The notes under the pieces are model-generated. The model was not told the origin of the DNA and ran no database searches. It worked only from the letters and a program-made list of their open reading frames with translations. The position numbers and the translations under genes are program-made. This document shows positions 32,111-44,559 of a stretch of 64,000 nt of DNA, in pieces. The DNA is from Shinisaurus crocodilurus. Taxonomy: Eukaryota; Chordata; Lepidosauria; Squamata; Shinisauridae. The stretch covers positions 16,054,471 through 16,118,470 of the forward strand of contig CM037878.1 in the NCBI GenBank assembly GCA_021292165.1. The letters run 5' to 3'. Every line of letters begins with the position of its first letter. Position 1 is the stretch's first letter.

Positions 32111-32640
32111 TTCATAATGAAGTCCCTTCTGTCCTATTTCCATAATAAATGTGTGGATTCTCCACATCTCTCCCCGCCCCGCCACCTCTCACCAAAATCA
32201 GCCTGAAATGATTATTATAAAAAGTACTTGCAGGGTGGTCCAAGGGCTGTCTTTGAATGAATTCAATCTGTTTTCAGACAGGGAATAGCCACTCCAAGCG
32301 ACCAGAGAGCCTGGCTGGAGGTGGGTGAGTTGAAAATAGGGCCAGAAATGCACCTGGGAGGGGCAGGACATGGTGACCGCGTGTGCTCTCTTTGCGACCC
32401 CATTTTCAGTGCACATGGCAGCAGCCAAACCAGCAGCCGGGCTTTAAAGTTTGGAGCAGGTACTATGTATATAAAAAAAAGGTTTTTTTTTGTTTTAAAG
32501 TCAGCCCTTGGACCAACAACCTTATGAAATTAATTCCAGTGCAGATTCTGTGGGAGATCTACATTCTGATGCACACATTATTCCAGAAAAGGACGATCAA
32601 GTGAGTTTGCTTTGGAATTCAGACTGAAGCATCCCTTTTT
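32111..32640. other. Unique sequence, no gene seen
   Basis: Short frames on both strands without domains; T8 and A8 runs near 32468-32490. Confidence 0.35.
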
Positions 32641-32649
32641 TCCCTCTTT

Positions 32650-35110
32650 AAAAAATATACATACATACGTTTGTATATATCCATAGCAATGAATACATAT
32701 GAAATGCATATATGTGAGAATACAACTTTCTAGCAATTATAATAGGCTTCAAGAAAAGTGGACCAGATATCCAAATAAGTATCCATTTGAAGGTGGTGTC
32801 TATAGGTTGATGTGTTGAAAGCATTATAAGATCCTCAAGCCATTGCATTACAGGAGGTGAGCCTTTATCCTTCCAGTGTTGTAATATCAGCCTTTTAGCT
32901 GTCAACAGGGCACGGAAAATCCATTTATATGCTGACCATTCATTAATTTCCATGATGCAGGTAAATAGTTTAAATTAAATAATTAATTTAAGAGCGTGCA
33001 CATCAGTGAATCTTAAAGACTGTTCCAGTACAAAATTTAGCCATATAATAACCTCCTCCCAAAAAGAAGCAACTACTGGACATTGCCAAAACATATGTTT
33101 AAAAGAAGCATTACTGAATTAGACAATCCCTTATTAAAGAGACATTGCAGTGCTCAATAGATATGAAACAAATGTTTTTGCTTTATAAGACATAGCCTAA
33201 AATCCATAGACACATAGGTATAGTATAGACACCAAAGCAGTGATCCACTGACTAGGCAGAATGAGATATTATAATCCAATTCCCTATTCCATTCCTTCTT
33301 AAAACCCTGTATATCATATTTATTCACCAATAGCAAGTATTTATAGACATAGATCATGGGTTGCTTTGCCTGACCAGCCTCATAAGTGCTTCGAATAATG
33401 ATGGAGACCCTAAAGCTGTAAAAACGGCTGGGCAAAACTGGATACTAACAAATGCTACAATTGCAAGTATTGCCATTCAGCCATAGCTGGCAAGTCATAT
33501 TTGGCATTCAAGATAGAAAATGATAAAAGCTCATCTTTGGTGCCCACCAGTTGCCGCAAAGTAAAAATTACCTGATCTGTCCATGTGTTCCACAAAAACA
33601 TTTTTCTTACCAATTTTTAGATCTGGATTGACCCATGAAGTCCATTTAGCATGAGAAAATGAATCGAAGTTGAATTAATGTGACATTATATGCCACCCAT
33701 CTCTAACTGTAGAAGCTGTGGGAGGGATCCTATATGTTCTTGTATGTCTAGAACCTAATGTCATCCATTTAGAGAGAGGAACCTACCAGACAAGAATATT
33801 CCAAAACTGAAGAAGGTGGAAGATCTGATGCAGACTGGAAAGACAAAAATTCAGTACGAGTCAGCAGATAAGCCCAATGATATAAGGCAAGATTTGGAAA
33901 ACCAAATCCACCTTCTTTAATTGGAAGTTGCATCCTTTTCAGAGATAACCTTGGTGGAGAGGAGGTCCCCCCCCCCAATTTACAAAACAAAGCACTGATT
34001 TTCTGAAAATATTTGCCAGGTATGGATAAGGGAATCCCACATATAACATAAATAAACTGAAGTATAGTATTCATCTTAAGTATATTTATCTTACCCAACA
34101 AACTCAGCTTTAAAGATGCTTATCTATCTAAATCCCAAGAAATCTCATTAATGAATTTATTCAAATTAACCGTAACCATTTGAGAGATATCTTAGGAAAT
34201 AAGTATTCCAAAATAAGTAATAAAATCCAGGCACCATCGAAATTGCCATTCTGCTAATACACTATGAGATATAGAATCTCTAATCAGCAGCAGTTCAGAT
34301 TTTGACCAATTAACTGAATAACCAGACAGATTACCAAATGTATTAATCAGCTGCGCCAATGCCGGCACAGACAACTAGAGTTCACAGATAATAAATAAAA
34401 GATCACAGTGCAAAGAATAATCTTAAATACTAAACAAAATGATTAAAGAATAATTTTAAATTCATGCACAAAGTCATGAATACTACTAATTCTGTATAGC
34501 ACAAGTCAGAGGTTCCAAACATAAATCAAATATCAAAAGGAGAAAGTGGACATCTCTGTCTGGTTCCTCAATCAAGTGGAAAAAAGCAGAAAAAACCCGT
34601 TAGTCATAACTCTAGCTCTTGGAAATGAAAATAAAATTCTAACTCACTTGAAAAATTCTAAAAGAAAGCCAAATTTAGTCAAAATAGCAAAAAATAAATT
34701 GCCAATAAATTTTATCAAAGGCCTTTTCAGCGTTCATAGTCTGGTCCATTCTATCACTATTTAAAACTATCAGATCTATGACTAATCTAAGATTGTCAGC
34801 CCCCTGTCTATGTTTGATAATCCTACCTGATCTGTTCAAACCAATGTTGTAATAACTTCTTGAAGTCTATCAGCTAAAATAGGAATTAATATTTTAATAT
34901 CTACATCAATTAATGAAATAACCCCAAAATAAGCACAATGAGTATGATTTCCCCCCCCCCCCAGGCTTAGGGATCACAGTGATATAAGCATCATTTAAAG
35001 AAGGGAGAGAGCCAGATTCAAAAATAATGGTTATAGAGACAGTGTAGTTTTGGAACTAAAGGCTGGGAAAAGTTTTATACCACTCAGTTGAAAACCCATC
35101 CTGAAGCATC
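32650..35110 (-). pseudogene. L1 LINE ORF2 remnant (reverse transcriptase to C-terminus)
   Basis: Translated on the minus strand from right to left, pieces in several frames give GSLPSLNDAYITVIPKPG (near 34970-35020), AFDKIYWQF (34700-34730), GTRQRCPLSP (34535-34565), NTFGNLSGYSVNWSKSE (34290-34345), KRMQLPIKEGGFGFPNLALY (33870-33930) and WKDKGSPPVMQWLEDLI (32820-32870). These follow the order of L1-clade ORF2. The catalytic F-A-D-D position near 34404-34415 reads F-A-L-stop, and many frameshifts and stops occur. The endonuclease half and ORF1 are absent, so this is a dead 5'-truncated copy. It is the only L1 I can see in a window dominated by CR1/L2. Confidence 0.9.
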
Positions 35111-35141
35111 CCTAACAGTAACACTAAATCTGAAATGCAGG

Positions 35142-35830
35142 TGTAGGGATTGGGCCCACTGTTCTTACAGAGGAGGATCTGGGATCAGATTCTGAGTCTG
35201 ACGAGGACAAGGAGGAGATGGAGGGGATGGAACCTGCAGCTGGTTGGCCAAGACCAGCGGACTTAGAGATAGGCCAAAAAGTCAGTGAGGATCAATCAGT
35301 GTCAAATTCTGTGGGAAACAGGGAAAGCAATCTGAGTTCTCTGATTGGGAGGAGGGTGAATCAAACGTCACTAATCCCTGGGTCACAGTAACACATCAGC
35401 TAAGGAGGAAGGACCAGCTGAGCAGTGTCAGGAGCTCCAAGAGATTGGCCCTTAAGGATAAGGATCCGCTTTAGGGGTGTGTGTGTGTGGGGGGGGTAAT
35501 TTGAGTCTGGAAGGGAGGAGAGGTTTCCAGTTTAGAATCAACTTCTCAACAATAGGCCATTCCTTCTTAAAGGCTGGTATTCTAAGTAAGCTTATTTCTT
35601 TTGTGATTGATTTCTGCAATCCCCTTCATTTGTACTTTTAAGCCAGTTTGCTAGGCTTGCATTTTCTAATAAAGCTTAGAAAATAAAGCTTTGTTTAGAA
35701 GCCATTGCTTGGGATCTTCTTGGAAGGAGGAGAGGAAGTACGGCCTCGACCGCAGGTGCGCAGAACCTCTTTCAGCCACAGGGCTGACTTCAGTTTCGGA
35801 GAAGCTCCCGGGGGCCACATTCCAGCGGTG
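35142..35830 (+). mobile_element. Possible LTR-like sequence
   Basis: Opens TGTAGGGATTGGGCCC directly after the L1 remnant, contains an acidic-coding stretch (GAGTCTGACGAGGACAAGG), and has two AATAAA signals near 35669-35690. GCAGG occurs before the start (35137-35141) and at 35752-35756, but the preceding bases are not CA, so the edges are unproven. It could instead be a terminal exon-like unique sequence; no splice evidence. Confidence 0.35.
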
Positions 35831-36088
35831 GACAGGGCTGAAGGCAAAAGAGGCCAGGCCAAAACTCCAAAAAAACAAAACAAAATCAAACTCCCAGCAT
35901 ATTTTAGCTTAAAAGCTCTTACTGCCAGTAAATAAGCCTTAGGAGAGGTACTTCAACCATTTAGAATGGGGGGGGGGAGGGATGTTGAAAAGCTGGGAAA
36001 CCACCAAATGATTGGTGGTTGGAGAAAAGGGGTTGTGTCCATCTGAGGAACTTGGGAGGGCCAATTTGGGATCCCAGGTGGGCCTTGT

Positions 36089-36173
36089 TTGGCTCCCAGC
36101 TCTCATGCTGGCTGGGGAATGCTAAGAGTAGTAGGACTTCTTTTCTGTCTAAACATGCATAGGATTGTACCCC
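36089..36173. mobile_element. Palindromic MITE half (TTAA class)
   Basis: Right arm only: GGCTGGGGAATGCTAAGAGT, CTTTTCTGTCTAAACATGCA, TAGGATTGTACCC followed by CTAG. The left arm is degraded (GGCTCCCAGCTCTCATGCTG). Confidence 0.75.
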
Positions 36174-36435
36174 TAGCTTTTTATTAATATGTCTTATATT
36201 ACTTCACAGTACAATACTTTCAACAGCTACCTTCAGTTCATCTGATCAGTCGCATTAATAATTTCTAAGATCATGGCACCTTTTCCCACTATTGAAACAA
36301 ATGATCCAACATTCTCTATGTTTCTCCTGCCATTATCAAATGAAAAACTAATGTGCAGAGCCATTTCAGAAGTAGAAACTTTTATTTAGCCTTCTTTGCA
36401 AATAGAAGCCTACAGAAAAGCACTTCAATGGAAAT
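36174..36435. other. Unique sequence, no gene seen
   Basis: AT-rich complex sequence between a MITE half and an L2 fragment. Confidence 0.35.
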
Positions 36436-36924
36436 AAGGTCTTCCTACTAGTGTATAAAGCCCTAAACTACCTGGGACCAGGATACTTGAATGAGTGCCT
36501 TCTCCCTTACCAACCTGCCCGGTCACTGAGGTCATTGGATGGAATGTCCCTGGTGGTTCTATGACCAGATTGGAGCCCACCCAGGGAGGAGCCTTTAATG
36601 TGGTGGCCCCTTTCTACTCCCGGCCTCTGGAGGTCAGGCAGTCACCAACACAAGAAACAGCAGCACAACAATACAGAAAACTGTATTGTTTTCAGTGCCT
36701 CCTGAAAACCTCTTTATTTCAGGAAGCCTTCCTTGGCTGCCCAGCTACTGTTTTTATTGATAGTCTGTTTTAATATAGTGGTTTATTCTTTTTGTCTTTT
36801 TAAAATCTTTTTATTGTTTTATAATAGAGTGTTGTATTCTTTTTAATCTTTTTATTGTGTTTTATATTGTACACCACCTTGATGGCTTTTTAGCAGATCA
36901 GACAGTATATGTATAAATAAATAT
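36436..36924 (+). mobile_element. L2-type LINE 3' end
   Basis: Begins in AGGTCTTCCTACTAGTGTAT (…VLLVYKALNYLGPGYLNE…), passes GAFNVVAPFYSRPLEVRQ and LKTSLFQEAFLGCP, then a T-rich 3' UTR, TACACCACCTTGATGGC and an AATAAATA tail. The frame is disturbed by an insertion near 36645-36685. Confidence 0.82.
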
Positions 36925-37000
36925 GTTTGAGAATACCAATTGATGATATTCAGCATTGAAAATGGCCACAATCCAGTGTACCCATTATGTGCACATAAGC

Positions 37001-37080
37001 CTGCAATCCTATAAGCATTTACCTAGGAGTAAGTCCCATTGAACTCAATAGGACTTACTTGTGAGTAGAGCCTGCACATC
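37001..37080. mobile_element. Short palindromic repeat, AGTAAGTCCCATTGA family
   Basis: CTGCAATCCTATAAGCATTT, AGGAGTAAGTCCCATTGAAC and the mirrored AATAGGACTTACTTGTGAGT; same layout as 42449-42540. Confidence 0.78.
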
Positions 37081-37231
37081 ACGTTGGGTTCATTGGGGCA
37101 TCAGCCTGGTGTAATTCTGCATTATGTCTGGTGTTTTTTGTGGGTTATTGGGAAATAACCCACATATGTGATAAATACATATCACAACATATACATTTAT
37201 CATTATTGTAGTGATACTGAGGGCTAGAAAC

Positions 37232-37450
37232 CTATTTATTTATTTATTTATTATATTTATACCCCACCTTTTTTCCTGCAAGGAACCAAGGCGGCTTACA
37301 TAATCCTCCTCCTCCTCCTCCTCTCCATTTTATCCTCACAACAACCCTGTGAGGTAGGTTAGGCTGAGAGTCAGTCACTGGCCCAAAGTCATCCAGTGAG
37401 TTTCATGGCTGAGCGGGGACTAGAACCCGGATCTCCCGAGTCCCAGTCTG
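37232..37450 (-). mobile_element. Sauria-type SINE, head truncated
   Basis: (ATTT)n tail, TTTATACCCCACCTTTTTTC, a (TCC)n run, TTTTATCCTCACAACAACCC, CATGGCTGAGCGGGGACTAG; ends at CGAGTCCCAGTCTG, before the A-box region. Confidence 0.9.
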
Positions 37451-38212
37451 CAGAAGGCTTCACGAGAGTTTCAAGTACTATCAGTAGGGTGTTGGCTATC
37501 TCTTGACTGTCTGGTCTCTAGGGCAACAGGTGGATCATTTACCATCTCTATGACAGGAAAGGGCACCATAATGACTTAAGAAGAGTAGAATCTAGGAATA
37601 AACAGACAAAATAACGGCAAAAGTTTTTCCAGGTATCCAAAATGCTTAACCAAGATTGTGATGAATAATCATGCTGAAAGAGAAAAATCAAGACTGGGAA
37701 GGAAGAAACTTGGGTGGGTTCGAAGATTTACCACCACCACCACCACCACCCCATTCAGATTTGAGAACTTAGAGAAGCTGTTGCCCCCTGATGTGAGCAT
37801 TGAATTATATGTGCAACACAGTTCTGTAATGGTGTAGGCAGTTATTTAAGGTATATTCCACTAGAGGGCGCTACCACTTCATCGCCAACTTGTACAAAGG
37901 ACAAAGGACAAGGCTGACCTGGTTGTTTAACTTACATACACTGGTTTCAGGAACAAATTTAATCACATTGGCATAGTGGGACTTTGAGTAATGGCTCATA
38001 ATATTAAACAGCCAAGTGAAGGGCTTGATCTGCGAACCACAATTCAAAGCTCTTGAATCCTGATCATTCTGCATTTTAGACTACAACGATACTTTGTTCC
38101 AAACTTCTTTTTCCCTAACACATTTCTAAATGAAGGGATGCTGGGAGTGGATTGTTATGGAAGACATGTTTCCTTAAAGATTCCATAGTGCAGGACCCAA
38201 AACATGTGGGAT
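37451..38212. other. Unique sequence with (CCA)n, no gene seen
   Basis: (CCA)n at about 37731-37751. No recognised repeat family or coding region otherwise. Confidence 0.4.
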
Positions 38213-38432
38213 TACAAGACAGACAGTGCAGTGAACAACAGTGGACTTGAACATGGGTTGGGAACTCTGTGTTCAAATCCAGGCTCCACTTTGAATCTCA
38301 CTGGGGAGCCTTGAGCAAATCACAATAGTTCATCCTAACCTACCTCAGGTCCCTCGTATGTGAAATTAAAATGGGATAACCCCAAGTATGTTGCCCTGAG
38401 ATCCTCAGAGAAAGGGTGGGATACAAATCGGA
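38213..38432 (+). mobile_element. Old tRNA-headed SINE, diverged
   Basis: B-box-like GTTCAAATCCAGGCTCC, then GAATCTCACTGGGGAGCCTT, GAGCAAATCACAATAG, CATCCTAACCTACCTCAG and GGTGGGATACAAATCGGATA follow Sauria-SINE order but with heavy divergence. Confidence 0.6.
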
Positions 38433-39354
38433 TAGATAGAACTTTCCATGGGGAATCTTACTCAAATAGAGATACAGGAAAAGAGATGCAGTTAAGATAA
38501 ATTGGGCTGGGAAAGGATCAAAGGGGAAGGAAATGTGTTAAATGCACAGTTGTTACATAGATGTATCCATAGATATTTTTTAAAAGGACTCATGAATGTA
38601 ATATTATTCATGCAGTGCCATCAACCTACCTGGTATGCATGCATGCATGCATTCATTTAACTGAATCATGTTTACCCCACTCTTTAGCCAAAAAGGCTCC
38701 AAAGCAGCTTACAAAGATCAGTCGTAAGATAGCCCCTGCCCTCAGGCTTACAATTATGACACCCAAGGAAAAAGGAATGGGGAGGGAGGAAGAGGAAAAA
38801 AACACAAGTTCAGACACTGGTTCTTAAAGTGACACTTTTTATCATGACCAACTGAGATGGAAACAGTTCAGGTAGCCTGATGGAATGGCCACTGGCTAGG
38901 GGACAGCTGAGGGGAGCCAAAGGCAGCTGGTGTCTCAGCGGAGGTGATGGAATTCCCCAGCTTCTCTTCGCTCCCTCTGCTTTGTTGCCTGATGGAATGG
39001 TTGCCAGGACATGGACCTGCAGGCATTTCCAGGTGGGACACGCCCCATAATTCTCCTAGCCCAAAGAGCAGTGACACCATAGGGCCAATCCCATTGATCA
39101 GTGTAAAACTCACAGATCTATTGCTCCCACTTACCCTGGACAATGTGTTGCTGAGGCCAGCAGATTCTCTTCTGTGTCAGCAGATTATCAGTATTCTTGC
39201 CAGCTGACTATATGGCATCTGTCAGCTGTCTGTCGGAGAGGAGCAAGAAAAAAAAATGCTTCAGGATTCCATTCCTTTTCATTGCTGAAAAGCCTAATTA
39301 ATTCATAACAACTTCTGGGAGGGTGGGTGGGTGAGGGTCTGCCATATCAGTCTT
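38433..39354. other. Mostly unique sequence; (TGCA)n at 38636-38651
   Basis: The block GTTTACCCCACTCTTTAGCC ... AGCAGCTTACAAAGATCAGT (38668-38725) looks like an old retroelement tail. Frames at 38868-39143 and 38944-39207 on opposite strands have no known domain. Confidence 0.4.
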
Positions 39355-39480
39355 TTTGCAGCAAAAACAACCAAGAGTCTTGTAGCACCTTGAAGATGAA
39401 CTAATACTAATTTATTATGGCATAAGCCTTCATGGTCCACCTCCTCACCAGATGCATGAAGTGTTATTCTCAGTTGGCAG
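39355..39480 (+). mobile_element. Dispersed repeat with AGTCTTGTAGCACCTT motif
   Basis: CAACCAAGAGTCTTGTAGCA, TTTATTATGGCATAAGCC and CACCAGATGCATGAAGTG are words I recall from a repeat common in reptile DNA; class not certain. Non-coding, one copy here. Confidence 0.5.
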
Positions 39481-40370
39481 GTATGTACACACTGGTGTAG
39501 GGAGGGAGGCTTGTAAGCAAGTGAAGTTAATAGGCAATGAAATGCAAAACGTACAGTCTCTGTGACAATTCAATTACAGCTTGAATATAATTCAGCAAAA
39601 TAAGCACATTCACAACAGTAGTAGTAGGTGATAACACAATTATCATAGCACGAGTAAGTAAATTTACACCTGTAGTGGGTCAGGTAATCCTTGTTTATAT
39701 TCAGACCTAAATGAATAGAATCAAACTTTGTTATTGGTTCTGAGTCAGCTCTTTGGCAGTGGAATCTCCCTTTGAAATTCCTCAGCTGGAGCAGGGCAAC
39801 TTTCAGGCACGCATCAGAGCATTCTGGGATAAAAAAAAAATAGAACCTTCCTTAAGGCCTCTCCATGAGGGGTGCGCTGGGGGTGAGGGGGTCCATTGGC
39901 AGCACTTTGCCAAGGGCCACTGGAATTTGGTGTCAGCCCTGCCTGGCATACAATGGCCTACATCCTGTATGGGTTCAGATTTCCTGTTCAGACATAACAG
40001 TTGAGCAGGACTAGTATCGTTCTAGGAAATGTTGTGGGGTGGCCACCCTTCCCAATGACCCAGATTTATCCGCCATCATGTCAGGGAAAAAAAATATATC
40101 CTCAAAAACAGCAATACTCTGTAGGACAAATGGATGGATATTAAAAATGGCACATGGACCAGGAAATTATCAGCTGAGTCATCTGTAGGCAGCTTATCCT
40201 ATTGCCGAGTTGCTCTTTGCCAGGAATCTGTATCCTCAACCTCCGTTCCCAAAAATTTCCAAAGAGCAGACCCATGTGTGCCTGCTGCAGAAAAAAAATC
40301 TACGAAAATCTTTGGAAACCATGAAGACCAACATGTGAGCTTTCATAGTACAGGGCCTATATCATCACTG
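39481..40370. other. Unique sequence, no gene seen
   Basis: No repeat recognised. Plus-strand frames 39753-40004 and 40134-40385 lack known domains. Confidence 0.35.
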
Positions 40371-40560
40371 TGGGGTAGCGGATAGATCATTGGACTGTGG
40401 TGAGGAAGCCCTGAGTTTCAACCCCTGCTCAGCTATTATGTCCACTGGGTGGCCCTGGGCAAGTTACTGTCTCAAGGGGGATTTGCGTGGTTAATATGGG
40501 ATAATGACATTTATGCTGCAGTGCCTCAGGATCCTTAGATGAAGAGCAGGACCTACATGG
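40371..40560 (+). mobile_element. Old tRNA-headed SINE, diverged
   Basis: TGTGGGGTAGCGGATAGATC, a B-box-like GTTTCAACCCCTGC, GTCCACTGGGTGGCCCTGGG, AAGTTACTGTCTC. Head is clear; the tail is decayed. Confidence 0.6.
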
Positions 40561-41734
40561 CCTCATGCGTCGGCTGAAGGTGCTTCTTCCCCACAGTGGC
40601 CTATGTCACACTGAACGCACCAAAGTGAAGCAATTTTAAGTTGTGTTTGTTTCGATGAGTCTCCAGTTGAAGAAAATAAGGGTGGGCTGGAATCCAAGTT
40701 TCCCCAAAAAGTATTCTCCCCTTCCCTGAGAAAACAGCCCCCCCCCCCGATCAATGAATTCCTTTTGAAGATGTGAATAGGGCTATTGTTCGTGGAATAT
40801 GTAAGCTGATTCCACGGAAAGCATTGTCTTTCGGATGACAGGGAAGTTCATCCTGAGGTGCTGAGTATAATATGGTGGCTCATCATTCAGTTGACCGTGA
40901 TGCTGCAGACATCACACGACAGTGATGGTGATGGGGTGGGTGGGTTCAGATGACTCCCCACCTGGGTTGATTGATTGGCCCAGGATTCCACCCTCGCGTA
41001 GAGGAGCTCTCTGTGCACAAATCCTGGTATGCATGTAGGGCTCCTTCTCACATGTGCCGGCAGTGAAGGGCACGGCCAACCTGTTAATGGTGTGTGTGGG
41101 GGGGGTATGGCCACCAGGGACAGCGCCTCTCCCCACTCAGTGCAGGAGCAATGGTGTAGTGGTAAATTTTGAAGTGCCCGAGTATGACAGTCCCCATAGC
41201 CATGCTCCTAAGAGGAGTCCAAAAATTCAGGCAGCCCTAGCAACAGACCAGTTCTAGCAATCTTCATCTCCACCAGGAACAGGTCTTTCATAAAGCGTAT
41301 GGGTCTCAATTTCCCCATTTGAGACCGAGCAACTCCAAAATAGTTTGCATGCATTACAACAAGGAACAATATATTGTTGCTGGGGAAAACCCATTTCCTC
41401 CCAGCTACTATGAGAATCGTAGCTCAGCGCGGCGGGAAAAGGGAAATCTGAGTGGGGGTGGCAGATGACATCAGCATCCCTGCTCATAAAAAGCTGCCGG
41501 CCCTTCATCCCTGCGAGCCCCGGCCCACTACCCGTCTGCGCAGGAGGGCTGTTTGTTTGAGCACCCTCATAGTTTAATATTTATATCCTGGTTTTCTATA
41601 ATTACCATCATAGCACCTGGCAGTAAAAATAGGAAAATACAGTAAGACATAAATAAAAATAACAAATCAATAATAACAAATAGAAACAATCAGAATGTTA
41701 AGAAACAGCAGTACAACACTAAAAACTACAGCAG
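40561..41734. other. Unique sequence, no gene seen
   Basis: Opposed frames at 40887-41257 and 41254-41508 have no known domains. An A-rich stretch at 41630-41720 may be an old LINE tail. Confidence 0.35.
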
Positions 41735-41854
41735 AGGTACAATCCTATGCAAGTTTAGACAGAAAAAAAGGCCTACAACTCCCAGCTATGCTGGCTGCCC
41801 ATGCTGGGAGTTGTAGACCTTTTTTCTGTCTAAACTTGCATAGGATTGCACCCT
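41735..41854. mobile_element. Palindromic MITE, GGTACAATCCTATGCAA family (TTAA class)
   Basis: Arms ACAATCCTATGCAAGTTTAG, ACAGAAAAAAAGGCCTACAA and back; followed by CTAG. The CAGC centre is shortened (CCCAGCTATGCTGGCTGCCC). Confidence 0.87.
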
Positions 41855-42448
41855 AGATCACATTAGAAGTTTTAAAACAGATCATGCATTAAAGCCAACT
41901 GATATTAGGGCGGGGGGAGTATTTACTAACAGTCAGAAGACGGGCAAGGAGGGAACCCAGCAGATCTCATCCCGGAGAGAATCCTACAGCCTTGGCACCA
42001 CCACCGAGAAGGACCTGTCCCTTGTACCTGCCCATCTAATCTCATACGTGGACAGGACAGAGAAAAGGGCCCTTGAAGCTGAACCTAGAGGCTGGGCAGG
42101 TCCTTGCAGGAGCAGGCAGTTTCTGAGATAATCTGGTCTTGTTAATCTGATACATGATGAATGTGCATGCATGAACCACCGGCCCTCAGACTTGATTCTG
42201 CAAAGTGAGGCTAAGGGCCAAACTAGGTGGTACATTAAATATATGTGTGCATTTAATCTGTCATATTTTAAAAAATAAAAACAATAGCTATGGAAAGAGG
42301 GCAATCGGGTTTGGGACCATGGTGTGCAGGAGTTGGGGAGTCTAACCTTTTACCCCTGCACTGCGATCTGTGCCTTGATGCTGCTGCTGCTGCTGCGGCT
42401 GGTCACAGGAGGGGAGTTGCCATGACTGCCAATGGTATACACCGTTTA
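41855..42448. other. Unique sequence, no gene seen
   Basis: CTCAGCTTCAAGGGCCC-type L2-like words on the minus strand near 41975-42120 hint at an old LINE piece; short (CTG)n at about 42379-42396. Confidence 0.3.
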
Positions 42449-42540
42449 CAGTGCAACCCTGTGCATGTCTACTCAGAAGTAAGCCCTATTGAGTTCAATG
42501 GGACTTATTCCCAGGTAAGTGCATATAAGATTGCAGCCTT
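42449..42540. mobile_element. Short palindromic repeat, AGTAAGYCCYATTGAGTT family
   Basis: CAGTGCAACCCTGTGCATGT, TACTCAGAAGTAAGCCCTAT, then GTTCAATGGGACTTATTCCC and a mirrored ATAAGATTGCAGCC. Best-preserved copy in the window. Confidence 0.8.
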
Positions 42541-44370
42541 AATATATCATCTTCTTTGGACCTATTAGTGGCCTTTATCTGCTTTCAGAAGCAACAGATC
42601 CTTCAACAGGTTTTTGTTGTTGTTATTTTGTTCTGGTGTTTGTTTGTTTGTTTGTTTTGCATTTCCTGCATCTACAATGTGAATGACAAATCTACATTGA
42701 CAGGGAATACTTGCTGGGTTTTTTAATGCTCCTCTCTTAAATTCTTTTTTTGTTGTTGTTGCCTGCATTAGCAACATTCACAAGAGATGCATCCCAGATT
42801 ATAAACTGTTTTTTTTAGTAAAAATGGTCCAAGTAGGTTAGACAAGTTTTCTACTTCTGGAGTGGGTTAAAATAAAAGCCATGCTTAAGCACTGAGAGCT
42901 GCTCCTTTTTTTTAACTTTCAAAATCTTTCTTCGATCCCGAGATAAAATTTTAAAAAATAATTCCTTATTATCAACATAGGGGCTTCTTTTAATGGAGGT
43001 TTCGCCGCCGTCTTGTTCACACTCCTATTCAACCAATTCTGGATACATTTCAAAGCTTCCCTACCCTTTCTCCTCACTATCATGTATCTTTCTGTCAGTC
43101 ATTCTGAACATGGATAGATTCTCTCTTGGGAACTACAGGCACTGAGAAGTACCGTAAGTGCAAATCTGTCCCCAAAAGGAAAATCCAGATTCCAGAAGCA
43201 GGACATTTTATATATCAAACTGGAGCAATGTATGTTTGCATATCCCAAATCCATAGCTTGAGAAGGGGTTCTGGAATTCTCCAAGAATCCCGCTGCAGAG
43301 GTACACATTTTATGGCCAGTAGCAACTACACTTTTTAATGTCACTTAACTCCTATTAACATACCCAGAAAAATAACTTTCACTTCAATGTTGTCGTTAGC
43401 ATGCCACCGGATTGTGTAATTAGTCGGCTCAATGGTTGAAACTCATACATTCATAATGCTTGCTGTTATAGTGAGCTTGCAGCACTGTCTTACAAATTTG
43501 TTATTAATTTGATTAGTAGATTATGAGATTTGGCGGCATCTAAAATATGGCATTTCTGCACATGCACTGAGTTGGTTGGTTTAACCCTTTCCTTACAGGA
43601 GGAAATGTTATGATGTCACTTTAACTCTTTAGGGAAAGGTTGGCATTTGAACTCTTTTCACAAGCCAACCATGTTAGAAGAAACAGCTGCATAGTTTGTA
43701 TACTCATGTAATCATCTGTTTAACTCTCCTCTATATGCCAATTACTCCTCCTCTATATGCCAAGCGAGTAAACCCGTACGTAGAAAGGCCATGTGGGACA
43801 ACCAATCATGAGAAGGTACATAACTTGGTGATACATGATGTCATAATGCATTACGCAATCCCAAACTACAGCTCCCAAGACGCAGTTTGATAATTTAGGC
43901 ATGTGCAGAAATTCATATACCGGTACACAGAATGAGATCTCAAATTAAAAGGAGAACTCTCATCCCAGATTATACAGATGAATTTGTTACTTTCCATCGC
44001 TAGCTGCAATACATATATTTAAAATAAATTTAACAGCTGTGTCAGTTACACCCGGGAAGATAATAATAGATTATCGGTAGGGCTGCAAGCTGATTAAAGA
44101 AATTTTAATTGATTAATCCCATCAGTTTTAGCTGATTGATTAATTTATAATTTAAATTTGTGTAGGGGTAAAAACAGTCTTTCTGTCAGAAGCAAGAAGC
44201 ATACTTCATTTTTAGATGATGCATATGTGTCATAGTGACATCTTAGAAGAGGCATTCATCATGAAAGAAGGGAGAATCCCTTTTTTGAGATTATGCTTGC
44301 GATCTGCAATATATATATTGGGGGGGGCACCCTTTTCCCCAATTCAGAGGTTTTTAAAAATTGGTTTATT
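42541..44370. other. Long unique stretch, possibly containing conserved non-coding DNA
   Basis: No repeat recognised over about 1.8 kb apart from (GTTT)n near 42640. The part 43340-43560 has many TTAATT-type words (GTTATTAATTTGATTAGTAG). An ACTACAGCTCCCA word occurs at 43865. No coding evidence. Confidence 0.35.
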
Positions 44371-44479
44371 CAGCCTTCCCCAACCTGGTACCCTCTAGCA
44401 AAGTCAATGGTTATGCTGGCTGGGGCTGATGGGTGTTGCAGTCCAACACATTGGCAGGGCACCACTTTGGGGAAGGCTG
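44371..44479. mobile_element. hAT-like MITE, CAGCCTTCCCCAACCTGG family
   Basis: Starts CAGCCTTCCCCAACCTGGTA and ends TTTGGGGAAGGCTG, its inverse. Only one core arm is visible (GATGGGTGTTGCAGTCCAAC). No matching 8-bp flanks. Confidence 0.75.
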
Positions 44480-44487
44480 CTTTAGAC

Positions 44488-44559
44488 CAGGGCTCTCCAA
44501 CCTTGGGTCCCCAGATGTTTTTGGCCTACAACTCCCAGCATGCCCCAGCCAGCTACGCT
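44488..44559. mobile_element. Left half of a palindromic hAT-like MITE, cut by a LINE
   Basis: CAGGGCTCTCCAACCTTGGG to CCAGCCAGCTACGCT is exactly one arm of the family. The other arm is not found after the LINE end (45491), so the junction is a chimera, not a simple insertion. Confidence 0.85.

Noticed and set aside
35142..35830. Complete endogenous retrovirus
   Set aside because: No gag, pol or env sequence can be seen and the edges fail the TG...CA plus target-duplication test; at most a solo LTR.
44293..44559. N-terminal ~89 codons of the 356-codon frame as part of a real protein
   Set aside because: They translate a G-rich flank and two MITE fragments; LINE homology begins only near 44560.
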